Source of the DNA: Epiperipatus broadwayi
Taxonomy: Eukaryota; Onychophora; Udeonychophora; Euonychophora; Peripatidae
Direction: 5' to 3'
Length of the DNA stretch: 64,000 nucleotides
Assembly: GCA_028023455.1 (NCBI GenBank)
Contig: JAQFVV010013338.1
Span: forward strand, 88,573 to 152,572
The notes beneath the pieces were generated by a model, which worked only from the letters and a program-made list of their open reading frames with translations, was not told where the DNA came from and did not search any database. A program made the translations under genes and the position numbers. Shown in pieces: positions 18,537 through 31,800 of this stretch (position 1 is its first letter; each line of letters opens with the position of its first letter).

Positions 18537-18551
18537 TTGTGTGTGTGTGTT
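18455..18551. repeat. Compound (TA)n-(CA)-(TA)n-(TG)n microsatellite
   Basis: Two TA runs separated by GTAATACACACA are followed by about 18 TG units with one TTTG interruption. Confidence 0.95.
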
Positions 18552-21500
18552 AATAAATTTTATCAACATTTACATCTACCAACTTCAGTCACTTTTTCGT
18601 CAGTTATGCTTATTTAAAAAATAATCACATGGTTTGCTGCTCAGGTGTTCATAAAAAGTTTCAGAATCAGAAATAACATATAATTGTGATCCATAAAAAA
18701 TGATTTCCAAATTCTATCTCTTTACCACTGCACCAAATTTTACAGAGCACCTGGCATCAATGTCAAATATGAACATAAAAAAAGAACTAACACTTTTCCT
18801 AAGTTATCTAAAGTTACACATACATACATACATATATAAGCAAGAGCAACAAGGGCAAAATATATATTAACAAAGAGCATGTAAAGATTCCTCTGAAATT
18901 AGCCTAAATTTAAATTATCAAGATAATGATGCGCCAGATGATGGAATAATTCATTAGTAATATTGATATTCAAAAAAAGTTGAAAACGAAAATGTTAAAA
19001 ATTGCAGATCTATAAATTTTAATCAGTTCTATACAATTTTTTACCAAGATATTTACATTAAATAATCAGAGTCTACTAACTAGCCAAGTACACTTATGTG
19101 ACTGTATTATGTATAAGTAAAGAGATTTTTTTCAATGGTTTTTTTTTTGAAGTGAAAAGAAATGAAGCAGTTGGATCTGAGTTTGATCCTGGCTTCATGA
19201 CATATAGCCATAAGCCTACTTCAAACCCTAGTACTAACCTTGAATTTCCAATGCAATAGGGCTTTATACATTAAATCCACACTAATTTCCATAAAGAATA
19301 ACTTATTTCATAAATGTGTATTGTAAAATAACTAGTTTCAGATTTAAATTGATTAATTCTATTAATAAATTCATGATAGAATTATTCATGAATTTGTATC
19401 TTACAACTTTGTGGATTGTGCATATATATTTGTAAATATTTAAATATATATAATTGTTCAAGTGTTTCATTGCATCGGGAATATTTGTTTTTACTTTTAA
19501 ATAATTTGTTAAAGTTTTAATGATTAAAAGCTACATTCTTTCGATAAGCTTTCAGATTTTCCCTTTCCAAAAACAACTTTTAAAGTTTTATTAATTAGAA
19601 AAAAAGATAAAGATTTCTTAATTAAAATCATTTTCTGATTTTAAGAATTCATTTTCTAATTAGAAAATAAATTCAAGTTAATGAGTTTGAAGGCCTTATC
19701 GAAGTAATGTATCTAAAAACAACTATAATAAAAGAAGCGCTAGCCTGAAGGCATCAGAGAACAGTATATATAGCTCAGAAAAGTTTGGAGAAAGGGGAAG
19801 CCATCTTTGTAGTACAAAAGTCCAGTAAACTCAGAGCATTTTAAATAGTGTTTCAATCATGATGAAGGGCTAGAACATCAGGAATCTGGCTACGGTTCCT
19901 GAATCCCTGTGAGAATCTTCAATGAAGCTGCTAAATTCTCTCCGGACAAATCAGGCTGCCAAATTCAAATAAAATGCTGTTCAAGTAATTAATGAAATGG
20001 TTCCTATGTTTTACCAACTCAGACATGTAACCTAAGAAGCCCAACCTGGAAGAAATGGGTAATATATTTCTATAATGAACCTTAAACTTTCTGGCCAGTT
20101 CCGAACTTTACTTTCACTCCCTTTAAGAGCTCTTCTCATCTATAATGTAATAATACTCTGTATAAAACCTTTTATTTATGCTATTTAACTTACATAAATT
20201 TTCTCAATCTCTAGTCTTTAACTTTCCCTACTTACAATGGCGGTTCATTTATTTTATTATGTATATTTATTGAATAAATTTATTAATGTTGTTATTTTTA
20301 ATTATATGTCAATAATCCCTTGACTCGATGATCTCCTTCATTTCCTTTGCCTTATACAAGTAATGTAAAATTAATTCTGATAGTTAATTCTCACCATTTA
20401 GAACTAGATTTATACAGTTCTATCAATCATCGAGTCGAAAGAAATTATTAATGATTGTTATTTTTATCATTGGCTAATAATAAATTATTAGCTCTGTTTT
20501 TAATCTATGCCACCGCTATTTTCTCATTTCACTAATATTTATAATATTTGTTTATTTATTCATATATAATCTTAAAATGTTTTTTTCAAAGGGCCGATAA
20601 AGGAATCAAATAAATATATTCTAATTCAACTTTGTTATTTTCTATTAAGATTCAGGAAGGGCACGATGATTGGGGCATAAATTAATATGATTTACAAATG
20701 CTTTAAAATAATGTTAGTTAAAAGCTCATTTAACTTTAATTAAATTGATCAAGTCATCACGTAAAGCATTCTATATGAAGTTTAGTATTCAAACGATGAC
20801 TATCAAGTCATCATCTTCGAACGTTGCTGACGTAGGGCAATTTTCCACTCTGTTATGCTTGTCAGTAGTAATATTTCTGTTATTTCAAATAATTGAGGAA
20901 GAAAGCACTTCCTCCCCTGTTCATGTTAGAATTGGAACACCAAGGGTTCGTAGCTACGACTCAGCCTGGTTTCCCTCGTGTTCCACATCTCAAAAGGCCA
21001 GTAAGACTTGTGAAAGACAAGCCGACATGAGACTTAAACTACCGACCAGTGATTATCATTCATTTTATAGCTCATAATTCATCAGCACTGTTACCTCTCT
21101 GTTCCAGTAAAGCCCGCTCCAATGCTCATAATTCATGATGAAGTGATTTCAATTAAGGTCAAACAAATTCTCAGTTATAAGTTTTCTAGTGGAGGTTAAA
21201 GTTATGCCCTCAAATAATTATCTTGCTTTTCATGAATGGATTTGCAAATGTGAAAATAAATCTCACATTCTGTCATAATAAAATTAGAGTATTAATTTCC
21301 TTTACAACCGAATACCTTTATCTGCCTTTATATTTTTGTTGGGAGCATAGACATATAAACTTTCAAATATTGCATAATACTTGTTGGCATATAATAAGGA
21401 CCACCACTCTTATTATAATTATAAACTATGTTAAAGGATAGAGGTGATTAATATAATCATTATTTAAAAGTCAAACAAAACAAATTATTATTATTAAATA

Positions 21501-21818
21501 TTTTCTAAACACACTTGGATTCTTAAATCTTAATTCTTTTATAATTATTTTAATGTTAATACTCGCTGTCTGTGTTGGCAACCCGAACACATACATATGA
21601 TTCGATTTAAAAAAGTATTTTAAGTTAATTAATTGTCCGATATTAGTGTCAGTTCAGCAGTCTCTAATCCTCACCAACTGTTGAGCTAGTTTCTTGGTGC
21701 ATAGCACTATGCCATCGATTTCTACTAATCTGAGCTGGTGAGTTGGGTTTGAATTCAGTTTGGTTCAGCTGAGTTTGGATTCAACTTGCATTCAAGTGTT
21801 GGTGTTTTTTCGACTGGT

Positions 21819-21821
<3 letters not shown>
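18552..21821. other. Mixed-composition sequence, no gene recognised
   Basis: Two denser islands stand out: 19700-20060 and 20640-21130. The second holds a 110-codon open frame (20745-21077, plus) with a hydrophobic stretch near residues 37-50 (LLCLSVVIFLLF). It has no recognisable family, so I do not call it a gene. The segment 21700-21800 has repeated GTTTGGTTCAGCTGAGTTTG-like motifs before a TA tract, possibly a decayed tRNA-derived repeat. Confidence 0.4.

Positions 21822-21873
<52 letters not shown>
21822..21873. repeat. (TA)n microsatellite
   Basis: About 26 TA units. Confidence 0.97.
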
Positions 21874-21875
<2 letters not shown>

Positions 21876-22044
21876 TTTTCCCAGATTAGCTTTAGGCACT
21901 ATTTTGCTTATTATTTCTAAATAATACGTGAGTAATTTAAAAGTATTGCAGTTTGTAATGTTAATTGACTATTTATTAGTCTGCATTACAGTGCCATGTT
22001 TATTTCATGAATGTTTAGGTGGTTACTGGTTGGAACTTAATTAT

Positions 22045-22298
22045 ATATATATAAAGTTTTCATGGTTATATGATGTAGATAAAATAATAGTTTGGGGTTC
22101 GAATTGTGTATTATTTTGCATTACAATCTGATATTTGGATGAACTAGCCAGCACCATTATCAAGGTTAACTTTTTAAAAGAACAATCCAAAAGTTAACCT
22201 TCATAATGGTGTTTGCTAGTCCATCAAAATATCAGATTGTAATCCAAAATAATACATGGTTCGTACCCAAAAATAGTATTTGATCTCTCTCTCTTTTT

Positions 22299-22300
<2 letters not shown>
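22045..22300. repeat. TA-bounded fold-back element; palindromic core 22082-22281
   Basis: Arms of about 97 bp (22082-22178 and 22185-22281) are reverse complements at roughly 85% by eye. Landmarks are TGTATTATTTTG, TTACAATCTGATATTT and GGTTAACTTTT. It is flanked by a short TA run on the left and a long TA tract from 22302. A diverged copy lies at 12965-13184, also next to a TA tract. TA flanks and inverted repeats fit a Tc1/mariner-type MITE, but no transposase is present to confirm this. Confidence 0.85.

Positions 22301-22301
<1 letters not shown>

Positions 22302-22384
<83 letters not shown>
22302..22384. repeat. (TA)n microsatellite
   Basis: About 41 TA units. Confidence 0.97.
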
Positions 22385-22388
<4 letters not shown>

Positions 22389-23576
22389 AAATAATTTACA
22401 TGTAATATGGGGCACATTGTTTTTAGGGCTTTATTCACAATATTATTTATATGAATGGTAAATAATCCAGTTGATGGAAATGTGATTTTTAAATCTTTAT
22501 AATTATCTTTTTAATTATTAATTTTGCAAGATCATAATTATAAAGTCATTCCCCACAAATATCTTGATTATTTTCTGATATCTATAGAACCATAGTGATT
22601 AAAATGAATTATAGAATCAAGCATGATGTGACCATATGTTTAAAAAGGTTTTTAATAGATTAAAAATAATCTTTACATAACTTGAAGTTAACAGAGCAGG
22701 AAAAGAGACTTCAAACCAGTTAACAAAATATGGTGAGATGAATATTGGCAATCACAAAAGGGCATTGAAGGTGGGATATTTTGCAAGAGAAAAAATAGAT
22801 ATCAATTACATCCTTCAAAGAATTAAGACTTTAATGGTACTCACTATATTTTTTGAAGAAATGATGATAGCTAAAAAATAGATATCTATAACTGAATCCC
22901 AAGCAATTGTAAAAATGTAGAAATTAAGCACTTGTATCTATTATGATTGAAGAAAGTTCCATGTAAAAAACAGTCTGTAGACAATAGAAAATGGATAGAA
23001 TATGGGGGGGAAACCTCCATTCGGCAATGGATAAGTAATGTTTAAAATATTGATGATAATGATAATTTATAATTCTAGTTTTTGATATATGATAATTGAA
23101 GTTTCTATATTTTGAATTTTATTTAACAGTACTTTTTTTTTTTAAAACAAGCAGGATCAATTAAACTTTAGTTAAATTTATGCCATTAAATAATACTTTT
23201 GAGCTATTTTTTTTTACTTTTGCAATTTAATATTAACAAATATCTCTTAATTGATAATTTAAAAAAATATTCAAAATAAGTTAAATATTTTATTTAGAAT
23301 AAAAGTTTTATGAAGCATAAATATATATTTTAATATAATATCAATTTCATTAAATAAATAAAAAAGAATGCATTAACTTGAAACTCATTATATTTTGCAA
23401 TTTCAGTATTTATTTAGAATTTATTGCAATAAATATACAGAGATAAAAAAATGATACTATATATATATATATATATATATTACAAATCGATGTATGTATT
23501 TCTTAAAAATAATATACGTAAATTTATAAATAAATATTAGAAAATACAATACTTAAAAGTTTATAAAAAACATATC
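22385..23576. other. A+T-rich sequence, no gene seen
   Basis: It contains an 11-unit TA run at 23459-23480. Nothing else is recognised upstream of the PLE1 tail. Confidence 0.55.
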
Positions 23577-23842
23577 TATAAACATCACTAAATAGTGCTT
23601 TCAATTATCCTTGTAGTTTTTGTCAATTAATAATTTTAAAGGTCCAACTTTTTCATAATTCCATGATTTTAACATTTGCTGCCTGCCTTAATTAAATCTT
23701 GCTTGTATTTATATATTAACACTGCTTCCTTAATTTTTATTTTATTATTATTTCTTTCAGTTTACAATATTTTTACATTGATATAATTAAAATCAAAACC
23801 ATATATACATGATTTATTGTGGTCATAAAAGACAGAAACTGA

Positions 23843-24607
23843 TCAATTATCTTTTTTTTTATAATTTTGTTTTTTATTTTGACAAGTGATCCTTTGTTCT
23901 TTTACCAATGTACACTTTGACTCACCTATATATTCACTGCCACACCTACACATCAATTTGTAAATGATACAATTTTTATTTGTCAATAAGGTTTTATCTT
24001 TGGAATTATTTATCAATTTATTTAATGTAGGTGGTGTATAAAATGCAATATCATATATTCCGTTATAAATTTTCTTAATGAAACTTGTCTGTTGATTTGA
24101 AATATATGGTATTGATATCCAAATTTTTTTATCAGAAGAGTTAACATTATTATTAATATTATTTTTATATTTAGAATTAAACTTTTTAAAAGTATAATAA
24201 ACATAGTCATAACTGTATCCAATGTTTAACAATTCATTATAATAAATATCAATATTTTTGTTTTTATCTGATAAAAATCTACAAAAATTATCACTTCTAA
24301 ATAAGAAGGACTTTAAACCTGCCATTTTATGTAACATTGGTACTTTTGATTTATATGGAATATATCTTCTTTTTGCTATTGGTTTAATAGTCATATAGTA
24401 ATCCAACTTACCTTTGTTTCTAGTTATCTTGAAATCTAAAAATTGAACACTCATTGAATTTTCTTTTGTTTTAATCCATTTTAATCCCTTTATATTATTT
24501 ATTTCATTAAACAAATCATTAATAGCATTTGGCTTTCTGCAAACAAAAACATCATCACTATATTGATTGTATAAAGTAATATCTTTCTGATAATACTGCT
24601 TTTTCAA
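23843..24607 (-). pseudogene. PLE1 RT palm/thumb plus GIY-YIG endonuclease (broken)
   Basis: A 254-codon open segment. In this translation YNQYSDDVF (motif C, with Ser in the variable position) lies near residues 13-21, SVQFLDFKI near 53-61, and a basic PIAKRRYIPY block near 76-85. IIYKLMCRCGSEYIGES near 215-231 matches the GIY...YIG signature of the PLE endonuclease with its Cys residues. The frame ends soon after, because a frameshift separates it from the C-terminal part, which continues to about 23600 in other frames (FDFN..VKIL, ERNNNKIKIKEA). The usual Arg and His that follow YIG are not both in place. In a live element this protein reverse-transcribes and integrates the element RNA; this copy is dead. 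Confidence 0.85.
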
Positions 24608-24630
24608 TTTGTTTTATTCATATGTAGATA

Positions 24631-25011
24631 TCACAAAATTACATGTGCAACTAGAAGACCCATTGGCCAGACATTACTCATTTTATAAAATTCATGTTTA
24701 AAAATTGCATAAATATTTTTATCAATATAGTTTAATGTTTCAACAATAAATTTTATAATTTTAACATTAACATTTATTAATTTTAATGCATTATTAATTA
24801 TTTCAATAGAAGTCATTCTATCAATTGATCCATACATTTCACTGACATCAAAGGTACAAATTATATCACAAATATCAATAACAACATTATTAATTTTACC
24901 AATGAAAACAAATGATGAATGTATTGTAAACATACCAAAAACAAGAATTTCTTGTATTTTCTCAATTAATCTACATGTTTCATAATAAAACACACCTCCA
25001 AAATCAACCAT
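24631..25011 (-). pseudogene. PLE1 RT N-terminal palm fragment (motifs A-B)
   Basis: A 126-codon open segment with IICTFDVSEMYGSID near residues 50-64 (RT motif A, where FDV contains a catalytic Asp) and NVWPMG near 112-117 (motif B). After PMG the correct frame continues in another reading frame through an in-frame stop to the YSDD segment. It therefore forms one broken ORF with 23843-24607. The start codon here is incidental, since the real ORF would begin far upstream and is truncated. It belongs to the Penelope-like class rather than LINEs because of the FDV..MYGSI form and the downstream GIY-YIG segment. Confidence 0.8.
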
Positions 25012-25169
25012 TAATTGTAATGGTTCTTTTTTTTATTCATTTTCATCTGGAAGCATGATCTTTTTTCTGTTATTTGTTTGCCATGATGTCAGTACTGCAA
25101 ACATCTTCGTATTATTATTTTTTTGCTTATGACCTAGTTTTCATGCTCTAATATTAAAATTACACTCTG

Positions 25170-25289
<120 letters not shown>

Positions 25290-25596
25290 TAGATTTAATA
25301 CTTTTAATGAATGAAATGTCATCATATTAGAATAAATTTAGATAATCTTTGCTTTAATTGTAGAATCATTTTCAAAAATCATTTATTAATGCTAAGCTAG
25401 TTGTGTGGGCAAAGCTTATTTTTAACTTTTTTTTTAAAAAAAAATGAAAATCATATTTAGCTTTATTTCAGATTAGTATTTTATATACACTGAAAATAAT
25501 TGTAAAGTTTACAAATACTGCTTTCTGTAATTTCAGTGCAAATAAATCTGTACTTTGAAAAGATAAGTAAATATGATTTTATTTTCTTACAATGTA

Positions 25597-26484
25597 CACC
25601 TGTGTCTCATTTTACGCAATAGATAGGATCCTCAGAAAACACACACAAATGAAATCGTGCAAAAATAGACGTAACTTACCTTGAAAAAGGGGGAATATGG
25701 ACTGTGATTTTTCAAAGATCGCGTAAAAGCAAAGTACCAATGTAAAATTACTTTAAAATTTGTGCAAAAAAAATAAGGAAATAAAATATGACTAATAAAA
25801 AATTTCAAATTTGAAAAAAATTGATACAAGACAAACTTTTTTTATTTTATTCAAAACAATATATTTTTATGCATAATTTACAGTAATTTACATTTTTTAT
25901 ACACATTTTAATTATTATTGCTATTTGCCGTTAAACAGGTTCGTTTGCAAACTGGTAAAAAATCATATTCTTCCATGTAAGGTGATGTGATGACAACATA
26001 ATTAGTAATTAATCTAACAACTAAAAGTTAAATTCATATTTTTGTCTTTAATTTTTTAATTTTCAATTTTAATTGTGCACACTGCTATTACTCACCTTTT
26101 AAAAATAAACTTGCAGACACTAAATGATTAATAATTGATTACATTCTTTTTTAAAAAGCAAAAACAGAATGTGATTTAAAATGCAAAATTAACATGCACA
26201 ATGTTTGAATAAATTTACATTATAATCTTGTAAAATTTAATGGGTGTATACATAAAATGTGGAAATCATTTTTTTAATTTCATTATTGCATAAAATCTTA
26301 CTATTATAAAGCACTGAAAATATTGAAATTGCTAAGATGAAAGTCGAATTCCAATAATGTGCTATTACTTTCAATATGACGTAAGTGCACAAAATTTATT
26401 ATTTAAAGTAATAGCGCTGTATCGGAGTTCGACTTCTGGAGAAACATGAATGAAAATGAATCCGCATAAAAAGAGACCCAGGTG
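25597..26484. mobile_element. Non-autonomous TIR element with TA target duplication (Tc1/mariner/pogo-like)
   Basis: The left end CACCTGTGTCTCATTTTA (25597 on) and the reverse complement of the right end, CACCTGGGTCTCTTTTTA (ending 26484), match at 16 of 18 positions. Each end is flanked by TA (25595-25596 and 26485-26486). A subterminal GCGTAAAAGC near 25720 echoes the terminal TTTTACGC. TA duplication with TIRs of this form fits the Tc1/mariner/pogo superfamily. The 888-bp interior has no transposase-like open frame. Confidence 0.75.
26342..26434. repeat. Internal inverted repeat (30-bp arms)
   Basis: AGTCGAATTCCAATAATGTG... at 26342-26371 is mirrored at 26405-26434 with about five mismatches. 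It lies inside the right part of the 25597-26484 element. It may be a subterminal structure or a nested insertion. Confidence 0.7.
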
Positions 26485-26486
26485 TA

Positions 26487-28618
<2,132 letters not shown>

Positions 28619-28665
28619 TCAAAGGTTTGTCACCAAATGTAAGAAAATAAGTAATTACTATAGTG

Positions 28666-29884
28666 CAGAGGTCTTCAACCACTGGTCTGCGGCCCGGTGT
28701 CGTGCCGTGGAAGTTTTCTGCCTGGTCGCACTAGACTGGCAACAAAGTTAGTAATAACAAAATAATAAGATTTTAAACTTTTAATCAATATAAACAGCTT
28801 TCATTTATTTTTTCATCGAATTTTTATACTGTTAAAAAATAAGAAACAGAACAAAAACGTAATCTAATCAATCATACATAAATTAATTTGTTTTTCTATT
28901 TATCACAGATGTTTATGGAGAGATGGAATTAAATTTATTATTTTTCTAAAAAAATTCAAAATTTAAAAAAAAAAAAAGGTTTTTTATTAAACAAACTCCA
29001 GTTGTTTTTGGATAGCCAATCACAGTTGCTTCTCGGCATTGTTTATGTGTTAAAACAAGATCAAAACTTTTGACTTTTTCAAGTTTCGTTTTTTTTTTTT
29101 TTGTTTAAAAATACGCCCACTTTTTTTTTTGGCCTATAAGGCAATATTTTTGGGTTTTATTTGTATACTGCTAATATACTAAAACTTTTATTTTTAAAAT
29201 CAATTTCTGTTAACCTTTTTTTTTTTTTTTTGGCTTTATTTCTATTACGTGATATCTACTTTACCATTTTTTTTAAAAAAAACTTTTCCTATTAATTACA
29301 TTTTTTAATCCTTTCAACACACCAGCACAAAAAAAATTACAATAACATCAAAACTTCAGACTTTTACACATTTCATTTTATTTTTTCAGATTTAAAATAC
29401 GGCAAATTTTTTTTTGACTGTACAGTGATTAATTACGCGATTTCTATTTTGCCCTTACTACTATCAAAAGACAACATCCATATATATATATAACCGTCTT
29501 GTATATTTAATATTAAATACAGATATTACATTTATCATAATCATTGCCATGTGATTACACTAGCTATGATATTTCCCAACATTCAGGTGAATAACATTTT
29601 ATTCTTGAATGTTTTAACAATGAAATAATAAACATAAAAATGCAAGCACATTAATGAGAATGATTGGTATTGTACTGTTTTCTGTGTTCAGCATGTGAAG
29701 GTAAGCAACACCATTACAATACACAATAACTAGTATGCTGTTTTGGTCAGTTATAACAATTATGCTTATCTAAGGCTAAGCAGGATATATCTTTTCGAAA
29801 ATTTATCTGTAAACTTCTACTGGTCTGTGAAATTGCATACTTATTTTTGCTGGGCTGCAGGTGTGAAAAGGTTGAAGACCACTG
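28666..29884. mobile_element. Non-autonomous hAT element, 1219 bp, with 8-bp target duplication
   Basis: The 5' end CAGAGGTCTTCAACC and the reverse complement of the 3' end CAGTGGTCTTCAACC match at 14 of 15 bases. The insertion is flanked by perfect 8-bp direct repeats CTATAGTG (28658-28665 and 29885-29892). The CAGNGGTCTTCAACC-type terminus and 8-bp duplication are hallmarks of hAT transposons. The interior is rich in poly-T runs with no transposase frame, so it depended on an enzyme made elsewhere. The intact duplication indicates no loss at either junction. Confidence 0.93.
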
Positions 29885-29892
29885 CTATAGTG

Positions 29893-30209
29893 GGTTATTT
29901 CTTGAATAAACTTTTATTTTAAAGTTATATTGTAATAATCATTATTGTATCTGGTGATCAGTTTATTCATACATATCAGATACTCTGATGTCAAATACTT
30001 TTCTGTAATTATATCATTTTTAATAAATAATTTATATGATATTAAATAATTGGTTATTGTTTCACATTTTTCCCCAAATATAATGAATGAAAAATGTTTT
30101 CTATATACATTTATAAACAATCTAAATTAATATTATTATTATATATTTACTTTGGCCAGTATCTTAACAACATTTCTTCTTTATGATATAATTGTTTAAT
30201 ACTGTTGGA
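29893..30209. other. A+T-rich sequence, no gene seen
   Basis: A 68-codon minus-strand open frame (29914-30120) has no recognisable motif and is probably chance. Confidence 0.5.
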
Positions 30210-30310
30210 ATTGTTGCCAAATTGCAATGATAACAATATATATATATATATATATATATAATTATTGCCAAATTGCAATGATAACAATATATATATATAT
30301 ATATATATAT
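30210..30310 (+). repeat. Tandem duplication of a TA-containing 52-bp unit
   Basis: CCAAATTGCAATGATAACAA followed by about 12 TA units and AATTATT occurs twice in a row, directly left of the PLE1 palindrome. It could be a footprint of template slippage during insertion. Confidence 0.85.
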
Positions 30311-30481
30311 AATTATTCAAAACAATACAATAATTAATACAGTAAAACAATATTTTAAAAAACAAATATATACCAATTTAATAGAAGTACTTTCAACTAT
30401 CTATGTAGTCGTTGTCAACTAGATTCAAGTTGTATTAGAAAAAACCATTACAAATGTAAACAAAAAATAATACATCATACA

Positions 30482-30697
30482 TCAATTTTCCCACAATTCA
30501 TTAATTTTTATATTGGTGGCCTGTCTATTTATCAACTGTTGCTTTTCACTTTTTATTAACATAGCTTCTTTAATTTTGCATTTATTATTATTTCTTTCAA
30601 TACACAAAATCTTAACTTTATTAAAATCAAAATCAAAACCATAATTACATGTTATATTATGATCAAAAAATACTGATGGTGATACATAATGTAACAT
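30482..30697 (-). pseudogene. PLE1-family C-terminal fragment, left arm
   Basis: The minus-strand segment includes YGFDFDFNKVKIL, ERNNNKCKIKEAM and NRQATNIKINELWEN. This is the region after GIY-YIG in PLE proteins (aspartate/valine-rich strand, then KEA and an Asn-rich tail), colinear with the decayed frame at 23600-23830. It is almost identical to the plus-strand arm product; a Thr/Ala difference (RQAT versus RQAA) is one distinction. The starting Met and first residues lie across the palindrome centre and are not native. Confidence 0.75.
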
Positions 30698-30864
30698 GTA
30701 ATTATGGTTTTGATTTTGATTTTAATAAAGTTAAGATTTTGTGTATTGAAAGAAATAATAATAAATGCAAAATTAAAGAAGCTATGTTAATAAAAAGTGA
30801 AAAGCAACAGTTGATAAATAGACAGGCCGCCAATATAAAAATTAATGAATTGTGGGAAAATTGA
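30649..30864 (+). pseudogene. PLE1-family C-terminal fragment, right arm
   Basis: This is the same protein segment as the left arm, on the plus strand: YGFDFDFNKVKIL and ERNNNKCKIKEAM, ending INELWEN. Its preserved frame despite being a fragment suggests recent origin of the palindrome relative to PLE1 itself, whose corresponding region has stops. Confidence 0.75.
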
Positions 30865-31073
30865 TGTATGACGTATTACTTTTTGTTTACATTTGTAACG
30901 GTTTTTTTCTAATACAATTTGAATCTAGTTGTCAACGACTACATAGATAGTTGAAAGTACTTCTATTAAATTGGTATATATTTGTTTTTTTAAAATATTG
31001 TTTTACTGTATTAATTATTGTATTGTTTTGAAAAATTATATATATTTTATTATAATTGGAATACTGAGATTGA

Positions 31074-31077
<4 letters not shown>

Positions 31078-31111
<34 letters not shown>

Positions 31112-31124
31112 TATATATATATTT

Positions 31125-31159
<35 letters not shown>
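31078..31159. repeat. (TA)n tracts separated by a short spacer
   Basis: Two TA runs of about 15 units each are separated by CTATATATATTTGTTT, just right of the PLE1 palindrome. Confidence 0.93.
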
Positions 31160-31162
<3 letters not shown>

Positions 31163-31800
31163 AACAAATACTAAAATAGTACTAAAGTACATTTAGTAAT
31201 TTACAATTTATGTTAATGAAATAGCAGGATATTTTTAAAAATTCTTTTTCTGTATTTAAAACTTTTGTAGAAAGAGTTTCCAGCCTGTGGGCTTAAAAGC
31301 ACTTTGTTAATCTAAAAGCATCTTTCAAAAAGGTGTCCCTTAATAGCAATACCATTATCACCATAAAGACAATGGATATCAGCCTAAAAACAAATCTATA
31401 CGACTTAAAATAATTTTGTTCTATTTATCTAGCTATTCTGTATAAATTTTACAAGCGCAGTGTTTAAATTATATCTATATAGAAGGTTTATAGTTAACTA
31501 GCTATAGTTTTTCCAACTTTATAAAAACATTATCTAGTTAATAAAACTTTTCGAAGTGATAACTTTTATAAAATTTGTTTTTTTTAATAATCATTTAATG
31601 TCATGGATAAATACAAAAATTTCAATATATTCTTTTTTTTTCTTATAAAGAATTATATGAATATATGACTGTTTCCTGGAATGTATCTATCTGTCAGTTT
31701 ATTTAAATTATAGCCTGGAGCGATTTTTCTAAGTAATTTCTAATTATCTTGTTTTAAATGTATAACTCTACACATTCAATATTTCCATCTAAACAGTCAA
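31160..31800. other. A+T-rich sequence, no gene seen
   Basis: Nothing recognisable before the SINE head. Confidence 0.55.

Larger units (their letters stand above)
23577..25011 (-). mobile_element. Penelope-like retroelement PLE1, 5'-truncated and decayed
   Basis: The minus strand carries, in order, RT motif A (FDVSEMYGSI), a damaged motif B (PMG), motif C (YSDD), the FLDFKI block and a GIY-YIG endonuclease segment (CxC...YIGES). This order is characteristic of Penelope-like elements. The 3' tail (23577-23830) matches by eye the arms of the palindrome at 30311-31037, so the family has at least three copies of its 3' end here. The upstream RT fingers region is missing. The truncated 5' side lies about 160 bases from a long TA tract. 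Confidence 0.88.
30311..31037. mobile_element. Head-to-head palindrome of two PLE1 3' ends (about 360-bp arms)
   Basis: The left arm (30311 to about 30670) and right arm (about 30677-31037) are reverse complements over nearly their whole length, with scattered mismatches and one 1-base shift. Each arm encodes the same C-terminal PLE endonuclease segment and the same tail as PLE1 at 23577-23830. The 5'-truncated ends meet in the centre near 30673 and both 3' tails point outward, each next to a TA tract. A two-copy inverted arrangement can arise by template switching or fold-back synthesis, or by two insertions. Confidence 0.93.

Noticed and set aside
20745-21077. A 110-codon open frame as a membrane protein gene
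   Set aside because: Only a short hydrophobic stretch supports it. There is no family resemblance or promoter, and the composition of the rest looks arbitrary.
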